From NCBI RefSeq assembly GCF_001028175.1, contig NZ_AEJF01000126.1:1-49693 (forward strand): DNA of 49,693 nucleotides, written 5' to 3'. A program made the position numbers and the translations under genes. Below, in pieces: positions 24,367-32,281 of this stretch. Positions within the stretch are counted from its first letter, which is position 1. Each line of letters starts with the position of its first letter. A model generated the notes under the pieces. It saw only the letters and a program-made list of their open reading frames with translations. It was not told the origin of the DNA and did no database searches. The DNA comes from Caballeronia mineralivorans PML1(12) (GTDB lineage: Bacteria > Pseudomonadota > Gammaproteobacteria > Burkholderiales > Burkholderiaceae).

Positions 24367-25437
24367 CTACGTCATCCGCGCCAGCGCTTCGCTGATCAAC
24401 ACCCGCGTCAGTTCGCCCGCGGGCAGTTCACGTCCAAGCGGCGCGGCCTGTCCCGACCACAGGCTCGTGAAGTCGCCCTTCCCTGCCTGCTCGGCCTTGG
24501 CCTTAAGCGGCGCAAGCGCGGCGCCGGCAAGCGGAAAGGCAGGTGCCACAGTGGACAGCGGACCTAGTTCACGAATCGCATGATTGATGATGCCGCGCGC
24601 CGGCCGGCCCGTGAATATGTTCGTCAACACGGTGGAATCATCCTGGGACTCGCGCAGCGCAATACGATGCACTTCGGGTAGCTTCGCCTCTGGGCAAAAC
24701 AGATACGCGGTCCCCATCTGCACAGCCGCCGCGCCCAGCGCGAACGCAGCGGCGATTCCACGCGCGTCGGTTATGCCGCCTGCGGCGATCACGGGTACAG
24801 AGACGGCATCGGCTACTTGCGGCACCAGCGCAAACGTGCCGACCTGTGCAGCATAGTCCTGCGTCAGGAAATTTCCGCGATGCCCGCCTGCTTCAAGGCC
24901 CATCGCGATCACGGCGTCACACCCATGCGCTTCGAGCCAGCGTGCTTCCGCCACGGTCGTTGCCGACGCCATGACTTTCGCACCGGTCGCCTTCACGCGA
25001 TCGAATAGATTTTTATCTGGCAGTCCGAAATGAAAACTCACGACCTCGGGTTTGAATTCCTCCACGACCGCGCAGAAGTCGCTGTCGAACGGGTGACGGG
25101 TTGCGGCGGGCGGCGTCACTTCGGGATCGAGTCCATACTCGACGTAATACTCCGCCAGACGTGCGCGCCATGCCATGCCGCGCGCTGCATCCACTTGCGG
25201 CGGAACATGACAGAAGAAATTGATGTTGATTGGGGCGCGCGTTTTAGACCGGATCAACGCGATGCCGTCACGCGCTTGCTCCACGTTGAGTAGCGCGCAA
25301 GGCAGCGATCCCAGGCCGCCTGCTTCGCATACGGCTATGGCCAGTTCGGGCGTGCCGGGACCCGCCATGGGGCCTAGAACAATAGGTGCTTCAATACCAA
25401 ACAAGTCGAGAATCCGACGATCGCGCCAGGTGCCCAT
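24367..25437 (-). CDS. Nitronate monooxygenase-like flavoprotein
   Basis: A 356-aa FMN-dependent TIM-barrel enzyme that oxidises nitronates such as propionate-3-nitronate to carbonyl compounds and nitrite. Conserved parts are IVLGPMAGPGTPELAIAVCE, AGGLGSLPCALL, INFFCHVPP, GCDAVIAMGLEAGGHRGNFL and VIAAGGITDARGIAAAFALG. The start at 25437 follows AGGAG by about nine bases; the open frame extends to 25509. It is divergent from a LysR gene that carries a frameshift, so its control may be disturbed in this strain. Confidence 0.88.
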   Translation of the reverse strand: MGTWRDRRILDLFGIEAPIVLGPMAGPGTPELAIAVCEAGGLGSLPCALLNVEQARDGIALIRSKTRAPININFFCHVPPQVDAARGMAWRARLAEYYVEYGLDPEVTPPAATRHPFDSDFCAVVEEFKPEVVSFHFGLPDKNLFDRVKATGAKVMASATTVAEARWLEAHGCDAVIAMGLEAGGHRGNFLTQDYAAQVGTFALVPQVADAVSVPVIAAGGITDARGIAAAFALGAAAVQMGTAYLFCPEAKLPEVHRIALRESQDDSTVLTNIFTGRPARGIINHAIRELGPLSTVAPAFPLAGAALAPLKAKAEQAGKGDFTSLWSGQAAPLGRELPAGELTRVLISEALARMT

Positions 25438-25565
25438 GCTCTTTTTCTCCTCGATGATGATCGCCGCTTCACTCTGTAAAAAGCGCGCCTCGAGACAGCG
25501 CGTTATCACGCGCTGTCAGCAGCACAAAGCTTAGCAAGCTTTCGCGGAGCGAACGGCGCTTTGAT

Positions 25566-25582
25566 GTGATAATTGCTATCAC
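25566..25582. promoter_or_regulatory. LysR-type inverted repeat
   Basis: GTGATA (25566-25571), five bases, TATCAC (25577-25582): a perfect dyad containing the T-N11-A spacing of LysR sites. It lies 23 bases before the regulator ATG in the gap shared with the nitronate monooxygenase gene. Confidence 0.5.
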
Positions 25583-25605
25583 TTTTCCCGATATCGAGAG
25601 TCGAT

Positions 25606-26492
25606 ATGGACGCCGCCGATTTACGCATATTCGAGTCGGTCGCGCGAAACGGAAGCATGAATCGCGCGGCTCTGGAGCTTCATACTGTGCAGTCGAACGT
25701 GACAGCGCGAGTTCGCTTGCTGGAGGAGGAACTGGGCGCACCGCTCTTTCACCGGCATCATCGGGGCGTGGAACTGACGGCTGCGGGCCGCAGGCTATTG
25801 CCTTTCTCCAGGCAAATGGCGCGCCTGCTCGACGACGCACGCAGCGCCGTCAAGGATGACGGCGTACCGCGCGGACCGCTGATCCTTGGCACGCTCGAAA
25901 CCACCGCTGCACTGCGCATGCCCACCGTGCTCGCTTCGTTTGCGCTGGCGTATCCGCAGGTAGAGCTCGTGGTGCGCACCGGGACCACGGCGAGTCTTAT
26001 CGACGACGTTTTGCAGTATCGGCTCGATGGTGCATTTGTCGCGGGTCCGGTGCATCACGAAGACCTCTCCACCGAGGCCATCTTTCGTGAAGAGATGGTG
26101 CTCGTGACTGCGCGTCATATCCGTTCGATCGCGGAACTTGCGCAGTCGGGCAACGTCAAGACCATCGTGTTCCGGTTGGGATGTTCGTACCGGACACGGC
26201 TGGATATTGTGCTGGCGCGACACGGCATGCAGGCCAGCACGCCGCTCGAATTCGGCTCGCTCGCGCCATGCTCGGTTGCGTGGCGGCGGGCGTAGGCGTG
26301 ACGCTGCTGCCGAAGGGCGTGGTCGCCACGGCATGGCGCGAAGGCCGCGTGGCCGTGCATGACGTGGCGCCCGAAGATGCCTGTGTCGACACACTGTTCG
26401 TGCGTCGGCACGACGTGCACGCAAGCACCGCGCTTAGTGCCTTTCTCGACATTGCGCGTCCGGTTGCCTTACCCGCGCTGGTGCCTGCCTGA
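25606..26492 (+). pseudogene. LysR-family regulator interrupted by a frameshift
   Basis: From ATG 25606 the frame encodes a LysR winged helix (FESVARNGSMNRAALELHTV, QSNVTARVRLLEEELGAPLF) and most of the ligand domain, then ends at a stop at 26293-26295. The remainder (AMLGCVAAGVGVTLLPKGVV, typical of LysR C-termini) continues in another frame to 26492. Inserting one base near 26262-26268, before GCCATGCTCGG, restores a single protein of about 295 aa. It is either a true one-base deletion or a sequencing error. Truncation would remove the last third of the effector domain and probably the regulatory response. Confidence 0.85.
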
Positions 26493-26510
26493 ACCCGCCG
26501 ATGAACCACA

Positions 26511-27659
26511 CTAAACGCCATTACCGCCCACGGTCTTGACGCTTTTCCATTGCCCCTGCTGGACGACGAACAGCGTATAGGGCGGCTTGATCAAGTCACC
26601 GTACGGATCAAACGCGATCTTTCCGGTAACACCGGTCACGGTCGCCTTCGACATGCTGTCGAGAATCTTCTGGCGATCCAGTGAATTCGCGTCATGGATG
26701 GCTTTTATCATCACGAGCGCTGCGTCATAAGCAAACGGAGCATACAGTTCGACATCCTGATTGAATCGTGCCTTGTAACGCTTGCCGAACTCCTGCGCCG
26801 CAGGCAACTTGTCAAGCGCCGGGCCGGGCTCCAGATCCTGCGTGCCTTCGCCGGACGAGCCGGCAATCTGCAGGAACGCGTTGCTCTTCAACGCGCCCGC
26901 GCCGAACAACTGCGCCTGCATGCCCAGCGAACGCATTTGCTTGACGAGCATCGCACCTTGCTCGTCAAGACCGCCAAAGAAGATCACGTCCACATTCTTG
27001 CTCTTCAGCGAAGTCAGGACCGCGCGAAGATCGACCGCTTTGTCGTTCGTGAACTCACGGTCGACAACGTTGCCGTTCGCTTCCTTGACGCCCTTCTCGA
27101 AGGCGTCGGCCAGACCCTGCCCGAACGCCGTGCGATCGTCGATAATGCCGATCCGTTTCGCCTTGATCTGCTCGACCACGAAATGACCCGCCACCACACC
27201 GCCAATGCCGTCGTGACCCATGGTGCGGAACACATTCTTGAAGCCCTGTTTCGTCAATTGCGGGTTGGTCGAACCGGGCGTGATCATCGCGACATTCGCC
27301 TGATGGTAGACCGCGGATGCCGGAATGCTGCATCCGGAGTTGTAGTGGCCGATCACGCCCACGACGCCGTCATCGACCAGTTTCTGCGCGCCCTGAATTG
27401 CCACGCGGGGGTCGGCCTGATCGTCCTGTACATCCAGGACAAACTTGACCGGCTTGCCGCCGATGATCGGATTTTTCGCATTCTCTTCATCGAGTGCAAG
27501 TTGGGCGCCGTACTGCAAATCCTTGCCCACGCGTGCAACCGGCCCCGTAAGCGGACCCGCAAAACCGATCTTGACGATCTCCGGGTCCGCACCGTATGAC
27601 GGCGCATGCGCGCATAGACCCGTCAGGGCAAGCGCGATAATCAGGTTTCGACGTTTCAT
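26511..27659 (-). CDS. Branched-chain amino acid ABC transporter substrate-binding protein (LivJ-like)
   Basis: A 382-aa periplasmic binding protein of the Leu/Ile/Val-binding family, with a signal peptide cut near residue 23 (PSYG/AD). The conserved start IVKIGFAGPLTGPVARVGKD, the ligand-contact segments IGHYNSGCSIPAS and MITPGSTNPQLT, and VFFGG-like FFGGLDEQGA are present. AAGGA lies eight bases before the ATG. It is 36 bases behind the amino-acid oxidase gene on the same strand, so the two form an operon. No permease or ATPase is encoded nearby, so it must share a Liv system elsewhere. Confidence 0.9.
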   Translation of the reverse strand: MKRRNLIIALALTGLCAHAPSYGADPEIVKIGFAGPLTGPVARVGKDLQYGAQLALDEENAKNPIIGGKPVKFVLDVQDDQADPRVAIQGAQKLVDDGVVGVIGHYNSGCSIPASAVYHQANVAMITPGSTNPQLTKQGFKNVFRTMGHDGIGGVVAGHFVVEQIKAKRIGIIDDRTAFGQGLADAFEKGVKEANGNVVDREFTNDKAVDLRAVLTSLKSKNVDVIFFGGLDEQGAMLVKQMRSLGMQAQLFGAGALKSNAFLQIAGSSGEGTQDLEPGPALDKLPAAQEFGKRYKARFNQDVELYAPFAYDAALVMIKAIHDANSLDRQKILDSMSKATVTGVTGKIAFDPYGDLIKPPYTLFVVQQGQWKSVKTVGGNGV

Positions 27660-27695
27660 GATGTCAGTCCTTGTTTCGAGAGGCTGCTGCGTGGG

Positions 27696-28928
27696 TTAAA
27701 AACGACTTGGGCTGTAAGGATTCAGATCGACCGGCGGCGTGCGGCCCGCCACCAGGTCTGCCACGACGCTGCCCGTTACGCCGCCTAGCGTGAGTCCGAG
27801 GTGCTGATGCCCGAACGCGTAGATAACGTACGGCGACGCGCTCGATGGTCCAATCACCGGCAGGCCGTCGGGCAGGCTCGGCCTGAAGCCGAGCCACGTG
27901 CTGTCGGGTTCGCGCAGCCCCGGCAGCGCTTGCTGTGCCGAGGCCGTCAGCAGCTTCAGCAGGTCCGGATTTTTCCGCGGCCCATAACCGCCGAGTTCGA
28001 CCGTGCCCGCCGCACGAATGCCGCCTGTCATCGGCGTCATGTAGAAACCGCGCTCCGCCCAGCCGCAAGGGCGCGAAAGCAGCGCCGAGGTGCCCGGAAA
28101 ACGCACGTGATAACCACGTTCCGTGTCGAGCGGCACACGGTCTCCACACTGCCTTGCGAAGCGCTTCGACAACGCGCCGGTGCAAACGATGACGTGTCCG
28201 GCGGTGTACGACCGGCCGGCTTCATCGACAAGACCTGCGCCGCTGCGTTGCGGCTTTATGGTGCTTATGGCCACTCGCTCGTGCTCGAGCCCGCCCGTGG
28301 TCATCGACCCATGCAGCGCCTGCAAGAAGCCGCGCGGGTCGGTGAGGAACCAACTGTCGTCGAACATCGTGCCGTGCTCGAAGATCGGCGCGAGATTGGG
28401 TTCGATCTGGCGAATGCCCTCGCTATCGAAGGTCCTGAACTGCACGCCGAGCGAACGGCGCAAGTCGAGCGACGCCTGCGCCGCCTTGAACGATGCCGGG
28501 TTCGAGTACAGGTACAGGCACTCCCGCTGCCGCACGAAGCTCATGAGTGCATCGGTCGCAAGCATCTCCCGATAACCTTCGAATGCACGCGACAGAAGGC
28601 TCGCCAGCGCCCTTGCACTGTGTTCGTAATTACTCTGCCTCGCGCTCAGCAAAAAGCGCACGAGCCACGGAGCCAGTTGCGGCATGTGCCCCCATCGAAT
28701 CCGCAAAGGGCTCGTCGACGAAAGCAGGAAGCGCGACAGATTGCGAAACACATCCGGGTTGTTGACCGGGATGCACGCATAGTTCGCAAAGGTGCCGGGG
28801 TTGCCGTACGACGCGCCTTCGCCCGGGCCCTGAGGGTCGAAAATGGTCACGCGATGCCCTTCGCGCATCAGCCAGTAAGCGCACGACAAGCCGATAAAGC
28901 CGGCACCAAGAACCGCGACCTCGGCCAT
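27696..28928 (-). CDS. FAD-dependent amino-acid dehydrogenase (DadA-like)
   Basis: A 410-aa DAO-family flavoprotein. The dinucleotide motif VLGAGFIGLSCAYWLMREGH is at the N-terminus, with FDPQGPGEGASYGN next; the C-terminal FAD motif is GHQHLGLTLGGVTGSVVADL. The family oxidatively deaminates D-amino acids or N-methylated amino acids, passing electrons to the respiratory chain. It groups with dadA by general pattern, but the substrate is not certain. The ATG at 28928 follows GGGAAAAAG; the longer frame to 29156 is not family-like. It heads the operon with the LivJ-like gene and is divergent from a MocR regulator. Confidence 0.86.
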   Translation of the reverse strand: MAEVAVLGAGFIGLSCAYWLMREGHRVTIFDPQGPGEGASYGNPGTFANYACIPVNNPDVFRNLSRFLLSSTSPLRIRWGHMPQLAPWLVRFLLSARQSNYEHSARALASLLSRAFEGYREMLATDALMSFVRQRECLYLYSNPASFKAAQASLDLRRSLGVQFRTFDSEGIRQIEPNLAPIFEHGTMFDDSWFLTDPRGFLQALHGSMTTGGLEHERVAISTIKPQRSGAGLVDEAGRSYTAGHVIVCTGALSKRFARQCGDRVPLDTERGYHVRFPGTSALLSRPCGWAERGFYMTPMTGGIRAAGTVELGGYGPRKNPDLLKLLTASAQQALPGLREPDSTWLGFRPSLPDGLPVIGPSSASPYVIYAFGHQHLGLTLGGVTGSVVADLVAGRTPPVDLNPYSPSRF

Positions 28929-29357
28929 CACTTTTTCCCGTTGTCTGCTGTCGTGAACGGCGAGCGTCCGCCGCTTCGCGTATCGGACGAAACACGCGCC
29001 GGCGCGGACGATTGCTGCACCGGACGAGCCGGATAAGTTGATAACGATCGATCGGCCACAAGAGTCCTCTGTTTTTCTACCGCTCTGTGTCGTACCGGCG
29101 CTTCGCCGGCACACAAACCATAGAAACATCCTCACACAAAGTTTTTTTGTGTGCAATTAGTTTATCTTTGTGTGGACTTAGGTATTTTCCCGGCCATGAA
29201 AACGGCGTCTCGGGCGTGACGTGGCATCGTTCGGACTATAGAATCGCTGTGACGATCGCAAGCGGCGAGGCGCAGACGGCCGCGTCCACTGCACCACGGC
29301 GCGCAAACACCGGATTGCATGAGACCGGACAGGCTTTTGTATGGAGGTTGAGGCTGG
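28929..29357. other. Divergent control region of the oxidase and MocR genes
   Basis: 429 bases without a gene. The middle (29110-29174) holds the operator array described separately and is AT-richer than the flanks. Promoters for both directions must lie here; I could not fix the -35/-10 boxes. Confidence 0.6.
29110..29174. promoter_or_regulatory. MocR operator array of CACACAAA half-sites
   Basis: CACACAAA occurs at 29110-29117 and 29133-29140 and its complement TTTGTGTG at 29146-29153 and 29167-29174. The four copies form two nested inverted pairs around the same centre (about 29142). A fifth copy, 29376-29383, lies within the first codons of the regulator gene. Direct plus inverted half-sites are the hallmark of MocR binding. 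Confidence 0.68.
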
Positions 29358-30782
29358 ATGAATACCGTTAAGAACCACACAAAAAACGACGCGGCACTTC
29401 AAACAAAGAGGCGTCAGGCGACCTACCTCGAGGTGTCGGGCAAGCTCGAAGAAAAGGTCCGCAACGGGTTTTATCCACCCGGCAGCCGGTTGCCGCCGCA
29501 ACGCGACCTGGCAGTGGAACTCGGTATCAACGTGTCGACCGTTTCGCGGGCCTATAAGGAACTGCAGGCGCGCGGACTGATCGTGGCAAGCAAGCGGCGC
29601 GGATCGATGGTGACCGGTGGCGCGATGCCCTTCGTACCGGCCAGCCAGATCCGCACCGCAACGGGCGACGCTGCATCGAACGCGGTGATCGATCTGACCG
29701 TCAACCGGCCCGCCACGGGCGAATTCCTCGCGCAGTTGGCCCGGACCATGACGAGCGTCGCCCGTGATCCGAGATTCGCGCAAACGCAGGAGTATCAGCC
29801 GCCCCAGGGGCCCGACTGGGCGCGGGCCGCTGGCGCGCACTGGATGGCCGCGCCGGGCTTCACGCCAGCACCGGACAATATTGTTGTCACGAGCGGCGCG
29901 CAGCACGGTCTATATGCAGTATTGAGCAGCCTGATGGGACACGACGGCGTGATCCTGTCCGACCAGTTGACTTACTACGGGCTCAAAGCACTCGCGCCGG
30001 TATTCCAGTTCGAGCTGGTCGGCATTCCGAGCGATGGCGACGGCCTGTTGCCCGATCAACTCGAAGACGCATGCCGGCGCATGCGGGTGAAAGCGATTTT
30101 CACGGTGCCGAATCTACAGAACCCGACCGTCGTGACCATGAGTCTTGCTCGACGCGTAGCGCTCGTCGAGATTGCGCGGCGGCATCACATTGCGATCATC
30201 GAGGACGACGTTTACGGGCCGCTGTTGCAAACCCGCCTGCCCACCATCGCGAGCCTCTGTCCCGAACTGACGTTCCACGTTGCCTCGACCTCCAAGATCC
30301 TTGCGCCCGGCCTGCGGGTGGGCTTCCTTCTCACGCCGCCCAACGGCGCCGCGCTGGCGGCCGAGGCCGTGCGCACCACCGCTTGGATGCCGGCGCCGCT
30401 GTCCACGCTCATCACCACGCGATGGATAGAAGACGGCACGGCCCAGACCATTCTCAACGAGCAGCGCACCGAGTTGCGCGCACGGCAGGATCTCGCGCGC
30501 GACCTGTTGCCGGCTGAGCACCTGAACAGCGATCCAGCGTGCATGTTCGTCTGGCTGCGCGTACCCGCCCCGTGGCGCTCGGATGATTTCGCCGCGAACG
30601 CGCTCGCGCGCGGCGTCAACGTCATGCCTGCGTCGGCGTTTGCGGTCGACCGATCGACAACCGAGCATGGTGTGCGCATCAATCTCGCGTGTGCGTCCTC
30701 GCGCGAGCAGCTGGTCACCGCACTGCGGATTGTTGCGCAAACCCTGCGGGATAAACCGCGTGCGTTGTTCGGTACGATTTAA
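29358..30782 (+). CDS. MocR-type (GntR/aminotransferase) transcriptional regulator
   Basis: A 474-aa regulator with a GntR winged helix at about 20-90 (PPGSRLPPQRDLAVELGINV, STVSRAYKELQARGL) and a PLP-dependent aminotransferase-like domain at about 110-465. PLP residues are visible: N255-P256 in PNLQNPTVV, D283/D284 in IIEDDVYG, and the lysine K313 in ASTSKILAPGLR. It is divergent from the amino-acid oxidase/LivJ-like operon; the CACACAAA array between them points to control of that operon and of itself. Confidence 0.92.
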   Translation: MNTVKNHTKNDAALQTKRRQATYLEVSGKLEEKVRNGFYPPGSRLPPQRDLAVELGINVSTVSRAYKELQARGLIVASKRRGSMVTGGAMPFVPASQIRTATGDAASNAVIDLTVNRPATGEFLAQLARTMTSVARDPRFAQTQEYQPPQGPDWARAAGAHWMAAPGFTPAPDNIVVTSGAQHGLYAVLSSLMGHDGVILSDQLTYYGLKALAPVFQFELVGIPSDGDGLLPDQLEDACRRMRVKAIFTVPNLQNPTVVTMSLARRVALVEIARRHHIAIIEDDVYGPLLQTRLPTIASLCPELTFHVASTSKILAPGLRVGFLLTPPNGAALAAEAVRTTAWMPAPLSTLITTRWIEDGTAQTILNEQRTELRARQDLARDLLPAEHLNSDPACMFVWLRVPAPWRSDDFAANALARGVNVMPASAFAVDRSTTEHGVRINLACASSREQLVTALRIVAQTLRDKPRALFGTI

Positions 30783-30845
30783 AGCCCCATCGATTGGCGA
30801 CAGCATTGACGCCCAGGCTATATCCGATAAAAATCGCGGAAACGC

Positions 30846-30876
30846 TTGACTTAGAGTGCACTCGAAGTCCTACGAT
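30846..30876 (+). promoter_or_regulatory. MerR-type promoter with 19-bp spacer
   Basis: The -35 box TTGACT (30846-30851) and the -10 box TACGAT (30871-30876) are 19 bases apart, longer than the normal 17, and the spacer holds the dyad CTTAGAGTGCACTCGAAG. This layout is characteristic of MerR-activated promoters and resembles AdhR/NmlR-type sites. Confidence 0.75.
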
Positions 30877-30903
30877 GCCTAACGTCGTAACGAGAACGCA
30901 GCC

Positions 30904-31311
30904 ATGAAAATCGGTGACATCGCACAGCGCACAGGCCTTACAGCCCACACGATTCGATACTACGAGCGCATCGGGCTGCTTCCTTTCGCACCGCGAGACA
31001 GCACAGGCCAGCGGGTGTATGACGCGTCCGTCCTCACGTGGATCGAGTTCCTGGGTCGCCTCAAGACGACCGGCATGTCGATTCAGGAGATGCTGCGTTA
31101 TGCGCAATTGCGCGCGCAAGGCGAGGCTACCGAGGCTGAGCGCGCTGAACTGCTGGCGGAACATCGCGACCAAGTGCGCATCCGGGTGACTGAACTTCAA
31201 GCCTGCCTTCTCGTCCTCGACACCAAGATAGCTAACTATGCCGCCGCTCAATCGAGGACTGAAAAATGCAAAACGCAATCGAACACCAAGCGCATCAGGA
31301 AAGCCGCTTAG
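30904..31311 (+). CDS. MerR-family transcriptional regulator (AdhR/NmlR-like)
   Basis: A 135-aa regulator. The winged helix is at residues 1-70 (MKIGDIAQRTGLTAHTIRYY, ERIGLLPF), followed by a dimerisation coiled coil at about 80-120 (AERAELLAEHRDQVRIRVTE). There is no CxnC metal-binding pair at the C-terminus; cysteines occur at about residues 101 and 122. The length and the operator resemble aldehyde/electrophile sensors of the AdhR/NmlR group. The gene follows its own 19-bp-spacer promoter and overlaps the next gene by 46 bases. Confidence 0.9.
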   Translation: MKIGDIAQRTGLTAHTIRYYERIGLLPFAPRDSTGQRVYDASVLTWIEFLGRLKTTGMSIQEMLRYAQLRAQGEATEAERAELLAEHRDQVRIRVTELQACLLVLDTKIANYAAAQSRTEKCKTQSNTKRIRKAA

Positions 31312-31670
31312 AACGGGGCAAACGAGTCCTGTCCGAGATCGACGGGGAAGCCGGTGAGAAGGTCATCAATTCGCTTGCGGATATCGCGCCCGACTTTGCG
31401 AAGTACTTGCTTGAATTTCCATTCGGCGATATCTATTCACGGCCGGGTCTCGATACGCGTTCCCGCGAGATCGCGACCATAGCGGCCTTAACCACGATGG
31501 GCAATGCAACACCCCAGCTTAAAGTCCATATTGCCGCCGGGCTTAACGTGGGGCTTAGCCGCGACGAGATAGTCGAAACGATCATGCAAATGGCCGTGTA
31601 TGCGGGCTTTCCTGCTGCCCTTAATGGCTTGTTCGCCGCGAAGGAAGTCTTTCAAAACCATCAACTGTAA
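31266..31670 (+). CDS. Carboxymuconolactone decarboxylase family protein
   Basis: A 134-aa all-helical CMD-fold protein (LDTRSREIATIAALTTMGNA, QLKVHIAAGLNVGLSRDEIV, ETIMQMAVYAGFPAALNGLF). It contains no cysteine at all, so it is not an AhpD-like peroxidase; it resembles the gamma-CMD/YurZ/YraC group. GAGG lies eight bases before its ATG, within the end of the MerR gene, so translation is coupled. A MerR-CMD pair recalls the AdhR-YraC unit of Bacillus linked to aldehyde stress; the enzymatic reaction is not known. Confidence 0.88.
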   Translation: MQNAIEHQAHQESRLERGKRVLSEIDGEAGEKVINSLADIAPDFAKYLLEFPFGDIYSRPGLDTRSREIATIAALTTMGNATPQLKVHIAAGLNVGLSRDEIVETIMQMAVYAGFPAALNGLFAAKEVFQNHQL

Positions 31671-31697
31671 TAGCGAATCGTACAACCTGCGCAAATA

Positions 31698-32123
31698 ATG
31701 AGAACACTCACCTTGCGTCATCTTCGAACCGCTGCGGCCCTCACGCTAATGCTTGCGGCGTATGGGTGTGCCGCGGTGAGGGAAACCACTTGCGCACCCG
31801 GCCAGGAGCGCTCCGTCAACGACGTGATGTACTTCGGCACGGCCAAGTCGGTTGGCGTCGTTACGCCTGGAGAGTGGACGGAATTCTTGCGCACGTCGGT
31901 CACGCCCCGGTTTCCTCAGGGGCTGACAGTGTGGCAGGCATCGGGGCAATGGAAGGGTGCTGACGGCGCCATCGTTCACGAAGGCTCGTTTGTGCTCAGC
32001 CTCGTGCATCCTGACAACGAGCCTAGTGAAACCGCGGTCCGCGCAATCACCAGCGAATACAAATCGCGCTTTGACCAGGAGTCCGTGCTCCGGGTCAAAA
32101 GCCAGGCTTGCGTTTCTTTCTAA
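31698..32123 (+). CDS. DUF3574-type lipoprotein
   Basis: A 141-aa exported protein. The signal peptide (MRTLTLRHLRTAAALTLMLA) ends in a lipobox AYGC with C24. The mature part has the DUF3574 pattern: MYFGTAKSVGVVTPGEWTEF, FPQGLTVWQASGQWKG and the helix AITSEYKSRFDQESVLRV. The function of this domain is unknown. It follows the CMD gene by 27 bases but may have its own promoter. Confidence 0.78.
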   Translation: MRTLTLRHLRTAAALTLMLAAYGCAAVRETTCAPGQERSVNDVMYFGTAKSVGVVTPGEWTEFLRTSVTPRFPQGLTVWQASGQWKGADGAIVHEGSFVLSLVHPDNEPSETAVRAITSEYKSRFDQESVLRVKSQACVSF

Positions 32124-32281
32124 GCGGCGTTGTCGCTTGGATCTATAGGCGGCGTGGGATATCGCCGCTCAAGCGCCGCATGATCGACGCGGAAAACGAT
32201 TTTCGCGGCGTCGAGCGTGCAGAACAGGAGCAAGCGGGATAAGGTCAGGTTTGCGACCCCATTGGGATTTCACGCATATCG

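Noticed and set aside
26694..27599. A 301-codon plus-strand frame opposite the LivJ-like gene
   Set aside because: No domain and shadow-like composition; the opposite strand encodes a signal peptide and full binding-protein fold.
27801..29036. A 411-codon plus-strand frame opposite the amino-acid oxidase gene
   Set aside because: Arg/Ala-rich shadow; the minus strand carries full FAD motifs.
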